Shown: in pieces, positions 6,935 to 15,045 of the stretch
How positions within the stretch are numbered: the stretch's first letter is position 1
Layout: each line of letters begins with the position of its first letter
Assembly (NCBI GenBank): GCA_963776195.1
Contig: CAVZMO010000005.1
Span: 1-24,207 of the forward strand
Direction: 5' to 3'
From: CAVZMO01 sp963776195
Lineage (GTDB): Bacteria; Nitrospirota; Thermodesulfovibrionia; Thermodesulfovibrionales; SM23-35
Length of the DNA stretch: 24,207 bases
Program-made: the position numbers and the translations under genes
The notes under the pieces: model-generated
The model's database searches: none
Seen by the model: only the letters and a program-made list of their open reading frames with translations
What the model was told of the DNA's origin: nothing

Positions 6935-8032
6935 TCATATTAATACCAAATTATCCCGGTGTATTACTTCGTCAGAATATTTATATCCGAGGATCTTTTC
7001 GATCTCCGACGTCTTCTTACCTTTTATTTTTTTTATCTCCGAAGAAGAATAGTTGGTCAGACCCTTTGCGATGCGGACGTCCTTCGAATTAAGGCAGTAG
7101 ACGGCATCACCGGTGTCAAAATCTCCTTCAACGGATATAATTCCCGACGGAAGAAGGCTTTTGCCGCCTTCTACAAGGGCTTTCACCGCGCCTTCATCTA
7201 TGACGAGGCTCCCCTTTGAGCGGCTTCCGTAGGCTATCCACCCTTTTCTTGAAGACAGCTTTTCCTCTCTCGGTTTGAACAGGGTACCGCAATGGTTGCC
7301 CTCCAGCAGTGATTTGAGGAGTCCGTCCTTTCTTCCGCTGATGATATGCACCATAATGCCATGGCTTACCGCCCTTTTGGCAGCAAGGATTTTCGAATAC
7401 ATCCCTCCGGTACCAACGATACTCCCTGCTCCACCTGCTCTCTCTTCGATCTCCGGCGTTATTTCCTCGACATATTCGATAAGCTCCGCTCTGGAATTGC
7501 GTCTCGGGTCAGCCGTATAAAGCCCTTCGACATCCGAAAGTATTATCAACCTGTCAGCCTCGACAAGACCTGCGACCAATGAGGCGAGATAATCATTGTC
7601 TCCGAACTTTATCTCATCGGTAGCAACAGTATCATTCTCGTTGATGACCGGTACAACCCTGTACGTCAGTAGGGTGAGAAGGGTGTTCTTGGAGTTGATA
7701 TATCTCTTTCTGTCGGCAAAATCATCCCGCGTAAGTAACACCTGTGCCACTTTCTTGCCATATTCTCCAAAGCTTCTCTCATACGCCCACATGAGATGGC
7801 TCTGGCCGATTGCCGCTGCCGCCTGTTTGAGTTTTATGTCTTTCGGTTTTTCTTTTAAACCGAGTTTCCTCATCCCCGCAGCGACAGCTCCCGAGGAGAC
7901 GATAACGACATCGTATCCCTTGTCGTGGAGTTCAGAAATGTCCCGGGCTATAAAGGAAATCCTCTTTGTATCAAGCCCCTCTTTCCCATTTGCGAGAATG
8001 TTACTGCCGATCTTTACTACAAGCCGTTTCAT
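6935..8032 (-). CDS. proB: Glutamate 5-kinase
   Basis: A 365-aa ProB, which phosphorylates L-glutamate to gamma-glutamyl phosphate in the first step of proline synthesis. The amino-acid kinase domain begins at once (RLVVKIGSNIL), with VIVSSGAVAAGMRKLG, the NENDTVATDEIKFGDND block, and LIILSDVEGLYTADP. A C-terminal PUA domain follows (about 275-355, RSKGSLVIDEGAVKALVEG). Length matches long-form ProB proteins. Start ATG 8032 has a weak AAGGGA upstream. A palindromic element lies just before it (8053-8134), so the promoter may be within or beyond that element. proA is not in the window. Confidence 0.95.
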   Translation of the reverse strand: MKRLVVKIGSNILANGKEGLDTKRISFIARDISELHDKGYDVVIVSSGAVAAGMRKLGLKEKPKDIKLKQAAAAIGQSHLMWAYERSFGEYGKKVAQVLLTRDDFADRKRYINSKNTLLTLLTYRVVPVINENDTVATDEIKFGDNDYLASLVAGLVEADRLIILSDVEGLYTADPRRNSRAELIEYVEEITPEIEERAGGAGSIVGTGGMYSKILAAKRAVSHGIMVHIISGRKDGLLKSLLEGNHCGTLFKPREEKLSSRKGWIAYGSRSKGSLVIDEGAVKALVEGGKSLLPSGIISVEGDFDTGDAVYCLNSKDVRIAKGLTNYSSSEIKKIKGKKTSEIEKILGYKYSDEVIHRDNLVLI

Positions 8033-8052
8033 AGAGACATTCCCTTTAAAAA

Positions 8053-8134
8053 AACCTCCTGACCCTCTCCCACAAGGGGCGAGGGTACTGTTACGCCTCC
8101 TCCCTCAGTGGCCTGCATCTCGTCAGGAGGTGTT
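8053..8134. repeat. Intergenic palindromic element upstream of proB
   Basis: Ends are inverted: AACCTCCTGAC (8053-8063) and GTCAGGAGGTGTT (8122-8134). Inside the left half is a second hairpin, CCCTCTCCC-acaa-GGGGCGAGGG. The whole can form a long cruciform or RNA stem. It has no coding capacity for a transposase. It resembles the element at 1935-2047 in its C/T-rich left arm and G-rich partner and is the only copy of this kind here that is not in a reading frame. Confidence 0.7.
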
Positions 8135-8276
8135 GGGGAGTTTGAACTACATAAGTTCCATTAGCTTTCTAATATACCACGGTTGAAAATTTACATCCAA
8201 TAGTGAGTGAAGGCTTTTCGAATATCAGTGTTTCAATATGTACGATTTTAATTAGGTCATTGGATTAATCATTTAA

Positions 8277-8306
8277 TTGTTTCCGAAGAGTCTCTCCGTA
8301 TATAAT
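8277..8306 (+). promoter_or_regulatory. Promoter predicting a leaderless mRNA
   Basis: TTGTTT (8277-8282), 18-bp spacer, perfect TATAAT (8301-8306). The ATG of the next gene is at 8314, only 7 bases after the -10 box, so transcription would start at or next to the A of ATG. No Shine-Dalgarno sequence is present. Confidence 0.55.
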
Positions 8307-8313
8307 AGGTCAC

Positions 8314-8496
8314 ATGCGGCTCAGGAAACCGCCCAAAAAGAAAAAACCCCAACCCCGCCTTCCGTTGGAGGCAGCGTTAAAACTGCGGAGCCATCCCGTT
8401 GGTACTAAAAAAGGTCTGAAAGGGTATAACAGAAAGCGTAAGATAGAACAGAACAGAAAAATAATCAAAGAGGACTATTTTGAAGAAAATGATTGA
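8314..8496 (+). CDS. Small basic hypothetical protein
   Basis: A 60-aa protein, very rich in Lys and Arg: MRLRKPPKKKKPQPRLP, then LRSHPVGTKKGLKGYNRKRK and an acidic end (EDYFEEND). It has its own promoter with a perfect TATAAT box. I do not recognise a family. The block 'basic residues - KKG-x-KGYxRK' loosely recalls ribosome-rescue factor ArfA and other ribosome-binding short proteins, but this is only a resemblance. It lies 36 nt upstream of scpB and may be cotranscribed. Confidence 0.5.
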   Translation: MRLRKPPKKKKPQPRLPLEAALKLRSHPVGTKKGLKGYNRKRKIEQNRKIIKEDYFEEND

Positions 8497-8532
8497 ATTT
8501 TCCGGGATTTTCTGGTAAATTAATACCGTTTT

Positions 8533-9066
8533 ATGGCTGAAGACAGAGAAAAAAAATCTGTACTTGAGGCGTTGCTCTTCCTTTCAGGTGAAGTCTTGGC
8601 GGTCTCCACAATAAAGGAAATCATGGAGATCACCGACTCTGAAGCCAAGAGACTTATGGGCGAAGTTATAGCCGAATATCAAGAGCGGAATTCAGGATTG
8701 CTCGTAGTCGAGATTGCCCATGGCTATCAGATGGTGACGAATCCCGAATATGCAGAGTTTGTGAAGAAGTTCAGGAGTAGCCATGCGTCGAGCAAGCTGT
8801 CGATGCCGGCGCTTGAGACTCTGGCAATAATAGCATATAAACAGCCGATAATCAGGGCCGAAATTGAACAGATCAGGGGGGTCAATTCCGACAGTGCCAT
8901 CAAAACCCTTTACGAAAAAAGACTTATAAAAATCATGGGGCGTAAGGAGGCACCGGGGAGACCTTTTCTTTACGGCACGACGAGAGAATTCCTACAGTAT
9001 TTCGGACTAAAGGATCTCACGGAACTGCCTACGCTCAAAGATCTCGTTCGCGAAGAGGCCGCCTGA
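8533..9066 (+). CDS. scpB: Segregation and condensation protein B
   Basis: A 177-aa ScpB, the winged-helix accessory subunit of the SMC-ScpAB condensin that compacts and separates chromosomes. Family blocks are clear: SVLEALLFLSGEVL at the N-terminus, SKLSMPALETLAIIAYKQP in the middle (second winged helix) and ETL..GRKEAPGRPFLYGTT near the end. scpA, usually next door, is not in this window, so the scpAB pair appears split or scpA lies elsewhere. Start ATG 8533 lacks a good ribosome site. Confidence 0.94.
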   Translation: MAEDREKKSVLEALLFLSGEVLAVSTIKEIMEITDSEAKRLMGEVIAEYQERNSGLLVVEIAHGYQMVTNPEYAEFVKKFRSSHASSKLSMPALETLAIIAYKQPIIRAEIEQIRGVNSDSAIKTLYEKRLIKIMGRKEAPGRPFLYGTTREFLQYFGLKDLTELPTLKDLVREEAA

Positions 9067-9082
9067 TTCAAGGAGGTGCGTA

Positions 9083-10213
9083 TTGAAAAGCTTTTATCTT
9101 TTCATCGCTGGCCTGGTTCTTGTAGTTTTTATTGCAGGGAATGCTTATGCCGAAACGATTTATGTAATAAGAAAAGGTGATAATCCATCCACTTTAGCCA
9201 AAAGATATAAAGTCAGTCCGCAGGAAATCATAAAAGTTAACGGCCTAAAAGCCGATAATCTTAAGCCAGGCACTAAAATAACCATCCCGTCGAAGAAACA
9301 AGAAACCTCATCCAGCGGAAAGATCTCAAAGGTAAAGGACAGGAAGCTCAAAAAGGGGAAAGACTTAAATAATGTTCTCGCTGATACGAGGACCGTGAAC
9401 CATCCGGAAGACGCGTCGATTCATGTCGTGAAAAAAGGCGATACGCTCCTCTCCATATCTAAGAAATACCAGGTATCAACCAATGAACTCAAGGAGATGA
9501 ACAATCTCAGGACAAAAAAGCTGAAAGTAGGACAGAAACTTATCGTCAGACAAACTGGGGCCAAGGACTATACGGTAAAAAAGGGAGACACCGTCTGGAC
9601 TATCTCAAGAAGGTTTGACCTTGATCCCGATGAATTGATGGACCTCAATGGTCTTGAAGCAAACTCGCTGAGACCCGGCCAGAAAATCCTTTTGGTAGCG
9701 GAAACAGAGGTGAAAGAACCAAAAACCTATGACGCGATCCTTTCGCAGGCCCACACAGAAAAGGAGATAGAACAGATATCAGGTTCCAAGGAAGTCGTTG
9801 AATTAGGGTTACAGGGCAAGCTCACCCTCTTCGCAAAGAAATTGTTGAATATCCCTTACAGGTTCGGCGGGAACAGCCTATTTGGGATCGACTGTTCCGC
9901 ATACGTAAAAAAGGTTTATAGTCTGATCGGCGTTGACCTTCCCCGCTCAGCGCGGGAGCAGTTCCATGAGGGGAAGCCCGTTGACGGAGAAGAGCTGTCG
10001 ATCGGTGACCTCGTGTTCTTCAGGACCTATGCATCTTTTCCTTCACATGTCGGGATTTATCTCGGCAATAATCTGTTCATCCACGCCTCTTCAAAGAGCA
10101 AGAAGGTAACAATAGACAGTCTTGATACGCCATACTATCTGAAGAGGTTTATCGGAGCCAAGAGACTCCTTGATGTGAAAGATGTAAAGGAAGACCCGGA
10201 AAAGGAAGGATAA
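9083..10213 (+). CDS. LysM x3 - NlpC/P60 peptidoglycan hydrolase
   Basis: A 376-aa exported cell-wall hydrolase. Residues 1-23 are a signal peptide (cleavage after AYA). Three LysM peptidoglycan-binding repeats follow at about 26-69, 112-155 and 161-204, each with a KKGDT- or RKGDN-type start. The C-terminal NlpC/P60 domain has catalytic C271 (IDCSAYVKK), H322 (SHVGIYLG) and H334 (FIHAS), a complete triad, so a D,L-endopeptidase is likely. The start is TTG 9083, chosen because AGGAGG ends 6 bases before it. It follows scpB by 16 nt. Its stop codon abuts the stop codon of moeA on the other strand with no base between. Confidence 0.93.
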   Translation: MKSFYLFIAGLVLVVFIAGNAYAETIYVIRKGDNPSTLAKRYKVSPQEIIKVNGLKADNLKPGTKITIPSKKQETSSSGKISKVKDRKLKKGKDLNNVLADTRTVNHPEDASIHVVKKGDTLLSISKKYQVSTNELKEMNNLRTKKLKVGQKLIVRQTGAKDYTVKKGDTVWTISRRFDLDPDELMDLNGLEANSLRPGQKILLVAETEVKEPKTYDAILSQAHTEKEIEQISGSKEVVELGLQGKLTLFAKKLLNIPYRFGGNSLFGIDCSAYVKKVYSLIGVDLPRSAREQFHEGKPVDGEELSIGDLVFFRTYASFPSHVGIYLGNNLFIHASSKSKKVTIDSLDTPYYLKRFIGAKRLLDVKDVKEDPEKEG

Positions 10214-12223
10214 TCAAGCCTCGTACATCACCTTTCCCATATCCGAAATATCATAGCCGCCGAGCCCTGACACAGTCTCTCTGAATTCACTATCCTCTCG
10301 TATGATCTCTAAAAGATGCTCAATCATACCTATATGCAGAAACTCTCGGGGTATAGCAAGATCGTATCTCTCTTTTGCAACAGGGATAAAATCGAGACCG
10401 AGTGCCCGTGCAGATGCAAGGATTGCGAGCCCGGTGTCCGCAACTCCTGTCAAAACGGCTGACGCGACACCCATATGCGTATACTCCTCTCTTTCATATC
10501 CCTTGACATCACCAGGGGTTATTCCGAGTTCTTTTAAACATTTGTCGGTAAGAAGCCTTGTCCCCGCGCCCGATTGTCTGTTAACAAATACAACGTCGCC
10601 CCTTGTTAAATCTGTAAATCCCCGAATGTTTTTGGGGTTGCCCTTCGGGACGAGAAGCCCCTGTTCTCTATGGACAAGATTTATGAGCAAAACTCTTTTG
10701 TCGGAGAGGAATCTTTTCACAAAGGATATATTGTACTCGCCGGTTTCTTCGTCAAGCAGGTGGGTTCCTGCAATATGAGCCTCGCCTCTTTTCAATGCCA
10801 TCACACCCCCCATCGAACCCACATGGGCCGATGAGAGAGAATACCTGGGGAATCTCTTCTTGAGAATATTAGCGAGAAGATCGAGGGCGTTGTCATGGCT
10901 TCCGATGCAGACGATCGTATTTTCTATGTCGCTTTTCGCTCTCAGCAGTTCCACTTCCACTTCCGAACCGGCCCCGATTCCTTCGGACATGGCGGGTACG
11001 CGGAGAAACCCGTCAGCCCTGACAAGGGACATCAGTATCCCCGCTCCCCGCGTAACAGGAGTTGCTATAAAATGGTCACCCACCTTTCCGAGCTTCACCC
11101 TTAAGAATTCCTCCTGTCCCAGGCTAGATGCAACCTGCCTCGATATCTTTGCCTTCAGTGTCTCCGGCTCTTTGATCTCGAGGCCCTGCCATTTATAGAT
11201 GATCGGTTTGGCGAAGAGAGTAAATGTTATAAAAGCAGATACCGGATAGCCCGGGATGCCGAGTATAGGTTTGCCCCTTACCCAGCCGAGGATAACGGGC
11301 TTCCCCGGCTTTATGTTCACCCCGTGAAGCACGATCTCTCCGAGATCACCAATGGCCTTCGCGGTAAAGTCTTCAGAACCGGAGGATGCACCTGCGTTAA
11401 TAATAATCATATCTCCCATGCCGTGCGCATCGAGTATCGCCTTTTTCAACTCTTCGAGGTTATCGGGTATAATGCTGAATCTGACGGGGTCACCTCCCCA
11501 TTCAGAGACGAGTCCGCCCAGGATCCTCGAATTATATTCGATGATGTCACCCCTTTTGAGGTTTGAACCGGGTTCGACAATCTCGGTCCCTGTGGGGATA
11601 ATAACTATTTTCGGCCTTTGCCGTACCAGGACCTCGATATGCCCTCCGGCAAGCATTGCACCGATATCGACAGGCCTTACAACCTGATTTTCGGGCAATA
11701 TCAATTCCGTTGCTACGATGTCCTCGCCGATTATCCTGACATGCTGCCAGGGTGTTGCAGGCGATATGATTTCTATATATTCCGTATTCTCATTTTGCCC
11801 CGTTTTTCCGCACTCAGGCGGATTGGCCGGGGCGAAGGGAAAGGGGGGTAAGGGAGGATTTGTATTATGCCTGATTACATTCACATCCTCAATCATTATG
11901 ACTGCATTAAAACCGTCAGGCATGGGGTCGCCGGTATCGACGTACACAGCCTGGTCTCCTGTCTTGAGCCTTTTCGGGTTTCGCTCCGATGCGCCAAAGG
12001 TCTCTGCAAATCTTACTGCGTAACCGTCCATTGCTGAGGAATGATAAAAGGGAGAAGATATTTTTGCGGCCACTGCCTCTGCGGTGACCCTTCCAAGAGA
12101 ATCTATTGCATCAATTTTTTCACCTGAAAGCGGTCGCAGGACTCCTTCGGAATCAAGCTTCTTAAGCCACTCCGCAAGTGCCTCATTTAAGGGTACGCTC
12201 GCAAGATACATGTCACGAGACAT
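10214..12223 (-). CDS. moeA: MoeA molybdopterin molybdenumtransferase fused to a PBP-like domain
   Basis: A 669-aa protein. Residues 1-about 425 are MoeA, which inserts molybdate into adenylylated molybdopterin. Seen are SPFYHSSAMDGYAV, GDPMPDGFNAVIMIED, the conserved NAGASSGSEDF and GIPGYPVSAF. Residues about 433-669 form a periplasmic-binding-protein-like domain (SSAHVGSMGGVMALKRGEAH, RQSGAGTRLL, then TGLAILASARALGLDF), a known MoeA partner domain thought to sense oxyanions or other ligands. About 28 residues (119-146, rich in Pro and Asn) interrupt a normally short MoeA loop and match a palindromic repeat. The start follows the response-regulator stop by 2 nt. It is the last gene of a five-gene run. 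Confidence 0.93.
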   Translation of the reverse strand: MSRDMYLASVPLNEALAEWLKKLDSEGVLRPLSGEKIDAIDSLGRVTAEAVAAKISSPFYHSSAMDGYAVRFAETFGASERNPKRLKTGDQAVYVDTGDPMPDGFNAVIMIEDVNVIRHNTNPPLPPFPFAPANPPECGKTGQNENTEYIEIISPATPWQHVRIIGEDIVATELILPENQVVRPVDIGAMLAGGHIEVLVRQRPKIVIIPTGTEIVEPGSNLKRGDIIEYNSRILGGLVSEWGGDPVRFSIIPDNLEELKKAILDAHGMGDMIIINAGASSGSEDFTAKAIGDLGEIVLHGVNIKPGKPVILGWVRGKPILGIPGYPVSAFITFTLFAKPIIYKWQGLEIKEPETLKAKISRQVASSLGQEEFLRVKLGKVGDHFIATPVTRGAGILMSLVRADGFLRVPAMSEGIGAGSEVEVELLRAKSDIENTIVCIGSHDNALDLLANILKKRFPRYSLSSAHVGSMGGVMALKRGEAHIAGTHLLDEETGEYNISFVKRFLSDKRVLLINLVHREQGLLVPKGNPKNIRGFTDLTRGDVVFVNRQSGAGTRLLTDKCLKELGITPGDVKGYEREEYTHMGVASAVLTGVADTGLAILASARALGLDFIPVAKERYDLAIPREFLHIGMIEHLLEIIREDSEFRETVSGLGGYDISDMGKVMYEA
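11786..11869. repeat. In-frame palindromic element inside moeA
   Basis: About 84 bases code the Pro-rich insertion. One end is the C/T-rich AAATCCTCCCTTACCCCCC block (coding strand). The other contains a nested stem: GCCCCG (11797-11802) pairs with CGGGGC (11828-11833), and inside it TCCGC pairs with GCGGA. The reading frame stays open across it. Confidence 0.65.
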
Positions 12224-12225
12224 TA

Positions 12226-12573
12226 TTATTTGCTCAGCAACCTCTTTATCATGGCCTTCAATTCATCGAGGTCCGAGGACTTAACAATGTATGCCTCCGA
12301 AGCCCAGACGGCAAAATCGTCCCTGTAATCATAGGCCGTAGACATGATAATGGGAATCTTAGGGTTCTTTTCTTTCATCTGCCTTAGTATCCTGATGCCG
12401 TCTACGTCTGGCAAAAGAATGTCAAGGGTCACAATGTCAGGGACTTCGCTGTCAAAAAGTTCCATCGCCTCTTTCCCGTTGGAAGCAACAACAACTTCGT
12501 AGCCCTCATCTTCAAACTCCTCTTTATAGAGCCTCTGAATATGCTGGTCATCGTCAACGACAAGTATTTTCAT
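12226..12573 (-). CDS. Single-domain response regulator
   Basis: A 115-aa CheY-like receiver with no output domain. Conserved positions are present: D7-D8-D9, phospho-acceptor D51 (VTLDILLP), T79 and K98 (YIVKSS). GGAGG lies 5 bases before the ATG. It lies 22 nt after the histidine kinase gene and should be its cognate partner, receiving phosphate and signalling by protein contact. Target unknown. The final codons run to within 2 nt of the moeA start. Confidence 0.93.
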   Translation of the reverse strand: MKILVVDDDQHIQRLYKEEFEDEGYEVVVASNGKEAMELFDSEVPDIVTLDILLPDVDGIRILRQMKEKNPKIPIIMSTAYDYRDDFAVWASEAYIVKSSDLDELKAMIKRLLSK

Positions 12574-12595
12574 AAACCTCCTCCCTTTTTATTTT

Positions 12596-15034
12596 TCATT
12601 TTTCCTTTTTCAAAGGAATCGATACCCGAAATAAGCTTCCTGCGCCCTTCTTGCTCTCAACCGCTATGCTTCCTTCGTGTTCTTCTATAATCCTGTGCGT
12701 TATCGTCAGTCCAAGTCCGGTCCCGAACTTCTTTGTCGTATAAAAGGGATCAAATATGAAGGGCAAGTCTTCTTCGGAAATGCCGGGACCTGTATCTCTT
12801 ATCTCAAACACACAGGCATCATGTTGTTTATATATTCTTATGGTGACCGTCCCGTTGTTTCCGATAGCCTGAACAGCGTTTTTCAGTATGTTTAGCAGGG
12901 CATCCTTGATCCTGCTAGGGTCTACATACATCTCCATGGGTTCACCGAATTCTTTGTTAATGACAATGTTCTTTTCATCGATCTCGGAACCCATGAGACA
13001 AATAACGTCTTCCATAAGTCTGCTGGATAAGACAGTCTCCTTTATAATCCTGGTTTCTTTCACAAAACTGAGGATGTCATTGAGTATAGCCTCAAGCCTC
13101 TCCACTTCCTTTGCGATAATATCGGCATATTCTTTCAGATTGCCATCCAGTTTCTTTTCGAGCCTCTTTGCGAAGCCGCCAAGGGAAACCAATGGGTTTC
13201 TTATTTCATGGGCTACCCTTGCCGCAACCTCCCCTAATGCGGCCAGCCGATCGGTCTTGATGACCCGCTCTCTCAAGGTTTTCAATTCCGTTATATCACT
13301 CACCACATTGACGGTACCGATAAATTCACCTGCCGTATCGAATATAGGCGAGCTCGATATAATGAAGGTACCTCCCATGAAAGGGTCTTCAACCTCTTTC
13401 ACAAAGGCCTTTCTTTTTTCGACGGTCTTTTGATGCGGGCATTCGCTCCACGGCTCCTTCGTACCATGGAACACTTCGTAACACTTCTTCCCTATTATTT
13501 CCTCCGGTAGTTTACCGACCCTCTTGCTTACCGCCTTGTTGATATTCTTGATGACATAATCCTCACGGACAAAATAGACCATATCGGACATGGATTCGAA
13601 AATATTCTCGAGTTCCTGTTCAGTGAGTTTGACCTTCTCAAAGAGGCGAGCATTTTCTATGGCGGATGCGACGTTGTTCGAAAAGGCCGTCAGGAATCGC
13701 ATGTCCTCTTCGGTGATAGGCCTGCTGTTGAAGAAGTTATCGACCCAGAGGACGCCTAATACCCTATTCCTCGATATAAGAGGAACGACTGCGTATGCCC
13801 GCGTCCCCAGTTGCTGTATAAGAACTTTATCGGAAAGCGGTTCTCGCTCCACGTTTTCTACATTAAAGAGCATTTTGTCCTTCACGGCTTTTGTGAGAAT
13901 GGTCTCCTCCGTCAGGGGGATCTCTATACCGAGGCTCAGTCTGTCAAAGAAGGAATCCTTCCTCAAAGGCCCGATTTCGATGTCACTCATAATATCGGGC
14001 AGTGTCTTCTGCTCCACGGAGATCTTGTTCCAGATATGAAAGGCCTCATCATAACTCGCGGGGCCGACTCCCATCGCTCCCCGCAAAACACCCTTATCTT
14101 CGTCGACAAGAAAAAGGATCGCCCGGTTGAAGCCCAGACCGTCCCCCATCGTAACCGCGGTAAGAATCATCCTCAACAATTTGTCGAGATCGAGGGTCCC
14201 CCTCATTGCCGAACTGATGAAGAACAATCTCGAAAGTTCCTGGTTTCTCCTGATCAATTCTTTCTCGACGTTCTTCTTTTCCGATATGTCCCGTGATATT
14301 CCACTTATGCCGATTACGTCCCCTGCCGCATTCTTAACCGGAGAAAGGGTAAGACTTACCGTTATAACTGCGCCGTCTTTCCTCTTTCTATATGTCTCGA
14401 TCCTCTTCAATACCTCTCCGTCCCTTATCCTCTGATTGTTTTCCCACTCGGGGTCCACAAGAAATTCAGGGACAAAAGGCAGGAATTTGCCGACCGCCTC
14501 TTCCTTCGTGAAACCGTATATCCTCTCTGCGCCTTTGTTCCAGGATGTGATTCTGCCGTCAAGATCAGAGGTAACTATTGCGTCTGCCGAGTTGTCTATG
14601 ATACCTTCGAGATATTCCTTAGTCTGCGTGACCTCGTTATAGAGCCTGAGGACCTCGTCATGACAAAGCATCCTGTCAGTTATGTCCTGGACAAATACAA
14701 TGCATTCAGCGACTTCACGCGATTCATTCCTGAGCGGATACACGGAAAGTTCGGCATAGGAAACAGTGCCGTTATGATCACCCTTCTGGGTTGCGACATT
14801 GATCTCACCGGTTCTGAACGTGACCTCTGCCGCGCAATGCGGACACACCCGGTTGGTCCCGTGAAAAACTTCCCGGCAGTCTTTATCTATGAGTTCGGCA
14901 GGAGGTCGTTCGATCCATTTCTCGATGGAATTATTAACGGACAATATTTTAAAGTTCCTGTCGAGAATCAGGATTCCGTCACGGATATTTTCAAAGATTA
15001 CCTCCGCAATTTTTTCTCTATTCACGCTATTCAT
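12596..15034 (-). CDS. Cytosolic PAS-PAS-GAF-PAS sensor histidine kinase
   Basis: An 812-aa kinase with no transmembrane helix. Order: PAS (about 8-120), PAS (about 140-255), GAF (about 270-465), PAS (about 475-580), HisKA with H609 (VAHEIRNPLVSLGG) and HATPase with ILKNAVQAIG, DTGPGIS and GTGLGLTI. The first and third PAS domains carry the same unusual feature, C-x-EVFHGT followed by further Cys (VCPHC in the first, ECPH in the third), which could hold a metal or a redox-active thiol group. Start ATG 15034 is preceded by AAGG. It lies 11 nt after glgA and directly before its response regulator, so signal input probably concerns internal redox or metabolic state. Confidence 0.93.
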   Translation of the reverse strand: MNSVNREKIAEVIFENIRDGILILDRNFKILSVNNSIEKWIERPPAELIDKDCREVFHGTNRVCPHCAAEVTFRTGEINVATQKGDHNGTVSYAELSVYPLRNESREVAECIVFVQDITDRMLCHDEVLRLYNEVTQTKEYLEGIIDNSADAIVTSDLDGRITSWNKGAERIYGFTKEEAVGKFLPFVPEFLVDPEWENNQRIRDGEVLKRIETYRKRKDGAVITVSLTLSPVKNAAGDVIGISGISRDISEKKNVEKELIRRNQELSRLFFISSAMRGTLDLDKLLRMILTAVTMGDGLGFNRAILFLVDEDKGVLRGAMGVGPASYDEAFHIWNKISVEQKTLPDIMSDIEIGPLRKDSFFDRLSLGIEIPLTEETILTKAVKDKMLFNVENVEREPLSDKVLIQQLGTRAYAVVPLISRNRVLGVLWVDNFFNSRPITEEDMRFLTAFSNNVASAIENARLFEKVKLTEQELENIFESMSDMVYFVREDYVIKNINKAVSKRVGKLPEEIIGKKCYEVFHGTKEPWSECPHQKTVEKRKAFVKEVEDPFMGGTFIISSSPIFDTAGEFIGTVNVVSDITELKTLRERVIKTDRLAALGEVAARVAHEIRNPLVSLGGFAKRLEKKLDGNLKEYADIIAKEVERLEAILNDILSFVKETRIIKETVLSSRLMEDVICLMGSEIDEKNIVINKEFGEPMEMYVDPSRIKDALLNILKNAVQAIGNNGTVTIRIYKQHDACVFEIRDTGPGISEEDLPFIFDPFYTTKKFGTGLGLTITHRIIEEHEGSIAVESKKGAGSLFRVSIPLKKEK

Positions 15035-15045
15035 GAACTATACCT

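Noticed and set aside
8053..8134. CRISPR or tandem-repeat array
   Set aside because: The palindromic elements are single, dispersed and divergent, with no regular spacers and no cas genes.
7596..8186. 196-codon plus-strand ORF over proB
   Set aside because: It is antisense to the conserved proB kinase domain and ends in the repeat region. No family features.
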